From the IMG/VR virus record IMGVR_UViG_3300009180_000046, positions 1 to 60,918 of that record: a stretch of DNA of 60,918 nucleotides. One strand, written 5' to 3'. The stretch's first letter is position 1, and every line of letters begins with the position of its first letter. Positions 58,997-60,918 of the stretch are shown piece by piece. The position numbers and the translations under genes were made by a program. The notes under the pieces are model-generated. The model was not told the origin of the DNA. It made no database searches and saw only the letters and a program-made list of their open reading frames with translations. This DNA is from a virus.

Positions 58997-59296
58997 TTAG
59001 AATGGAAGATCAGTCTCTTCCACTGTTAGACTAATAGCAGGAGCCGGTGCTTTCTTAGCAGTTGACCCGCCTTCAGATGTCCAAGCAATCTTGCCATTGC
59101 CCAAGTAGTTCTTCTTGGTCTTAGCCTCACGCTCTTCCTTCGACTGAGACTCGTAGATACCTGCTTGGTTTCCGTACTGGTCTATCTCATCATTTATAGA
59201 GATTGTAATGTTAAGGTAATTACCCTTCTCTCCTTTAACTAATTTGTCCTTAGAGATTTTTGATACATCAATAGATGCTGAAATTAATTGTGCCAT
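58997..59296 (-). CDS. ssb: Single-stranded DNA-binding protein, 99 aa
   Basis: Short SSB-like protein: MAQLISASIDVSKISKDKLV, GNYLNITISINDEIDQYGNQ, YLGNGKIAWT, then a flexible Ala/Pro stretch and the diagnostic acidic tip EETDLPF. The tip resembles the D-D-D-L-P-F end used by bacterial SSBs to recruit partner proteins. OB-fold details cannot be checked by eye, but tail and context (exonuclease and annealing protein in the same operon) agree. Confidence 0.75.
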   Translation of the reverse strand: MAQLISASIDVSKISKDKLVKGEKGNYLNITISINDEIDQYGNQAGIYESQSKEEREAKTKKNYLGNGKIAWTSEGGSTAKKAPAPAISLTVEETDLPF

Positions 59297-59309
59297 AATT
59301 GTTTTTTGT

Positions 59310-59540
59310 TTAATTGTTTAACTTTTCTAATTCTTCTTTAACTGATTCGTACCAAATTATTTTCCATTTAAGTTCTAAATGATCAATCTTTTCATTCAAT
59401 TCATTTAATGCTTCTAAAGTATTATTTACATCTATCAAAGCTGAATCTTTTGACCATTTATCGTTAAAGACACCATCCCAATCATAGTTTAGACGCCAAT
59501 ATTTGTTGTCTATTTCTTCTGCTTTTTCTTTCGGTGTCAT
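59310..59540 (-). CDS. Hypothetical protein, 76 aa
   Basis: Starts MTPKEKAEEIDNKYWRLNYD, then a helical, Trp/Glu-rich body (NEKIDHLELKWKIIWYESVK). The opening T-P-K-E-K-A-x-E-(I/L) is common in small Bacteroidota phage proteins of unknown role. It overlaps the exonuclease gene by 4 bases. Confidence 0.6.
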   Translation of the reverse strand: MTPKEKAEEIDNKYWRLNYDWDGVFNDKWSKDSALIDVNNTLEALNELNEKIDHLELKWKIIWYESVKEELEKLNN

Positions 59541-60268
59541 AACGTTTCTAATTTAAAATACTGAGTAATGTCATCGGTCGCATTTGGCCCGAAGAACTTT
59601 TGCCACACCTCGATAGCCTTGTAGACCTTCTCTCTGCCACGATCAAGGAACTCATCTGAGCACTCAAACAAGCCCGTACGGCAACTATCTTTCTCTACTG
59701 CGATAAATACCATAGGCTTGCCAAATAACTGGTTGTAGATGTAAGCCTGTGAGTCGTAGTTATACTTGCGTGCCGAGAACTTAAAGTCATCTAAGTTTGC
59801 CGTGGTCTTGAGGTCAATAAGAATCTCATCACCGACAATATCCGACTTACCTTTCCACTGGATACCACCAATCTCTCCGATGGCAGGCACTTCGTACGCA
59901 TTAGCTGAGTCACGGATCATGTCGTAAAACGTGAGGTTGCCCATCAACGCCTTAGCCATTCTTTCACTATCATCAATTTCTTTCTGAAGCAAAAGCATAT
60001 CCGTTCCGTGTGCAAGTAATGCATCCTTGTAAATGTTAGTCGTGCGTGTCGAGCAGTCTATTGCCACAAAGTTTTTTAACTTCTCAGGCTCAAGAATGAA
60101 CGTGTGAAAGTAAGACCCTAAAAGCATAGCAGGAGTCTTCTCTTTTGGTACGCCATATTGCGATGGGTTGTACAATAACGCTCCGATGTCGGAGTTTGAT
60201 AGGTAGTTCTTACCGATACCTGAGTAATACTCAGTATCATTTTTTAATGTTTCTAAGATGGTAGTCAT
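59537..60268 (-). CDS. RecB/Cas4-like PD-(D/E)xK exonuclease, 243 aa
   Basis: I start at 60268 (MTTILETLKNDTEYYSGIGK), because the longer frame would overlap the upstream gene by 86 bases. Features: LSNSDIGALLYNPSQYG, LLGSYFHTFILEP, catalytic Asp in WKGKSDIVGDEILIDLKTT with D-x-K, and SQAYIYNQLF (Q-x3-Y). This is the DUF3799-type phage exonuclease that makes 3' single strands for recombination with the neighbouring annealing protein. Confidence 0.82.
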   Translation of the reverse strand: MTTILETLKNDTEYYSGIGKNYLSNSDIGALLYNPSQYGVPKEKTPAMLLGSYFHTFILEPEKLKNFVAIDCSTRTTNIYKDALLAHGTDMLLLQKEIDDSERMAKALMGNLTFYDMIRDSANAYEVPAIGEIGGIQWKGKSDIVGDEILIDLKTTANLDDFKFSARKYNYDSQAYIYNQLFGKPMVFIAVEKDSCRTGLFECSDEFLDRGREKVYKAIEVWQKFFGPNATDDITQYFKLETL

Positions 60269-60452
60269 TGAATATAAGTTTTGCTTTGTGAATTTTATCC
60301 TCCCTTTGTGAGACGATAGCATTAATAATGTAAATGTGTTCCCAGTATGTACACTCGTAGATGACCTTGTTGAATTCTTTTACCTTCACCCCAAGTTCAT
60401 CAGCCATGAGTATATCAATAAAGATGTCCACATTAGGATTCTTTATTTTCAT
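60237..60452 (-). CDS. Hypothetical protein, 71 aa
   Basis: Starts MKIKNPNVDIFIDILMADEL, then EFNKVIYECTYWEHIYIINA. No recognised domain. It overlaps the exonuclease start by 32 bases and the annealing-protein stop by 4, so it belongs to the recombination operon. Confidence 0.6.
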   Translation of the reverse strand: MKIKNPNVDIFIDILMADELGVKVKEFNKVIYECTYWEHIYIINAIVSQREDKIHKAKLIFNDYHLRNIKK

Positions 60453-60918
60453 TTCTTCAGCTTGTTAATCGCTGCCTTGACCTGATCCGATAACTCATAC
60501 TTCTTGGATAGGTTCTTGAACACATCCTCAGATTTGAGGCCAATGTTATCAACCACATAGTTGACCACCTTCTCCCAGTTAGCATCACCAACGGCTAATG
60601 TAATCTTACCCGCAGGTTTAGCCACCACCTTTGCAGGTGTGCCATCAGATGCCTCAGGGAAGTCCTCCTTGTTGTACACGTTAAGAGCCAAGCCATGTAA
60701 GGCTAATGCCTTCACCATTGAACGCTGAATCGTTTTGTTCACATCGAATGATGTAAGACTTGCTAATGGGATCGACTTGTTCATGTGATTCATCACCGGT
60801 AAGTAGTCAATACACTCCAAGCCATTGATGGTTACACCCACCTTGACCCAAGCCGTAGCACCATCTGAGAAATAGTTCATACCGGTCTCAGATTCATAAA
60901 CCGTACGGTTCATGTCAG
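60449..60918 (-). CDS. Partial DUF1071-type single-strand annealing protein (5' end outside window)
   Basis: The visible part carries the core of the DUF1071 annealing family: YFSDGATAWVKVGVTINGLE, YLPVMNHMNKSIPL, DVNKTIQRSMVKALALHGLA and LNVYNKEDFPEA. After an Ala/Pro linker there is a helical C-terminus. The frame is open to the edge; the ATG at 60913 is likely internal, because family members have another 40 or so residues before this block. Works with the exonuclease and SSB in phage recombination. Confidence 0.75.
   Translation of the reverse strand, partial: DMNRTVYESETGMNYFSDGATAWVKVGVTINGLECIDYLPVMNHMNKSIPLASLTSFDVNKTIQRSMVKALALHGLALNVYNKEDFPEASDGTPAKVVAKPAGKITLAVGDANWEKVVNYVVDNIGLKSEDVFKNLSKKYELSDQVKAAINKLKK

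Noticed and set aside
1-60918. Circular closure of the contig
   Set aside because: Joining the ends would give an immediate stop after the first gene and an ATG for the annealing protein. However, that protein would then lack the N-terminal 40 or so residues of its family, and I see no terminal overlap.

Overview
The window is a continuous stretch of a lytic-looking tailed-phage genome, probably podovirus-like, that infects a member of the Bacteroidota (Flavobacterium-like hosts fit best). The host inference rests on several things in the sequence. Many genes are preceded by the Bacteroidota sigma-factor box TAnnTTTG. Shine-Dalgarno sequences are almost absent and start codons sit behind A-rich leaders. 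There is a VirE/BT4734-type primase-helicase, a BACON domain, and a tail fibre built from Gly-Thr-Ser triplets. No integrase, repressor/attachment system, DNA polymerase or RNA polymerase is visible, so the genome continues outside the window. Genes are cut at both ends.

Layout: (1) 1-5386, minus strand: a tightly packed early-type operon of small genes, many overlapping by ATGA/TAATG. It holds several one- or two-helix membrane peptides, a zinc-ribbon protein, a DnaA-domain-IV-like protein and a GP88/DUF7227-like protein with a cysteine cluster. Its 2.9-5.8 kb part is unusually rich in CCWGG. (2) 5387-5974: a gene-free spacer, AT-rich on one side and GC/CCTGG-rich on the other. (3) 5975-9124, plus strand: a Lys-rich peptide, a strong terminator, a regulatory module, groEL, a small inserted-looking gene, a palindrome-rich noncoding patch, a 53-aa protein, groES and an oversized tRNA-like sequence. 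(4) 9122-9628, minus: a winged-helix regulator. (5) 9685-20965, plus: tiny basic proteins, a lysis cassette (holin candidates, spanin-like lipoproteins, M15 endolysin, u-spanin) and an 1816-aa fibre with two collagen-like (Gly-X-Y) stretches and a C-terminal self-cleaving chaperone domain. (6) 20942-22969, minus: one large two-domain glycosyltransferase (GT4 plus TibC/Aah-like heptosyltransferase) inside the structural block. (7) 23019-48183, plus: packaging and virion genes (a tandem GroES-like protein, putative TerS, TerL, portal, scaffold candidate, major capsid protein, connectors, a 1372-aa BACON-bearing tail protein, ejection proteins including one of 2225 aa). (8) 48236-60918, minus: nucleotide metabolism and replication/recombination (metallophosphoesterase, class I ribonucleotide reductase NrdA/NrdB, VRR-NUC nuclease, SNF2-like helicase, primase-helicase, SSB, RecB-like exonuclease, DUF1071 single-strand annealing protein).

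How the parts may work together: early genes and the replication block are read leftwards and the virion genes rightwards. A 103-bp sequence with a TTGTACACAA/TTGTGTACAA operator occurs twice, before groEL and inside the replication operon before the primase, and could coordinate the two units. The phage brings its own chaperonin and co-chaperonin, presumably for capsid or fibre folding. The most interesting combination is the Thr/Ser-rich collagen-like fibre beside a TibC-like glycosyltransferase, which suggests that the phage glycosylates its own fibre. All function calls are from reading the sequence by eye; no database search was possible.
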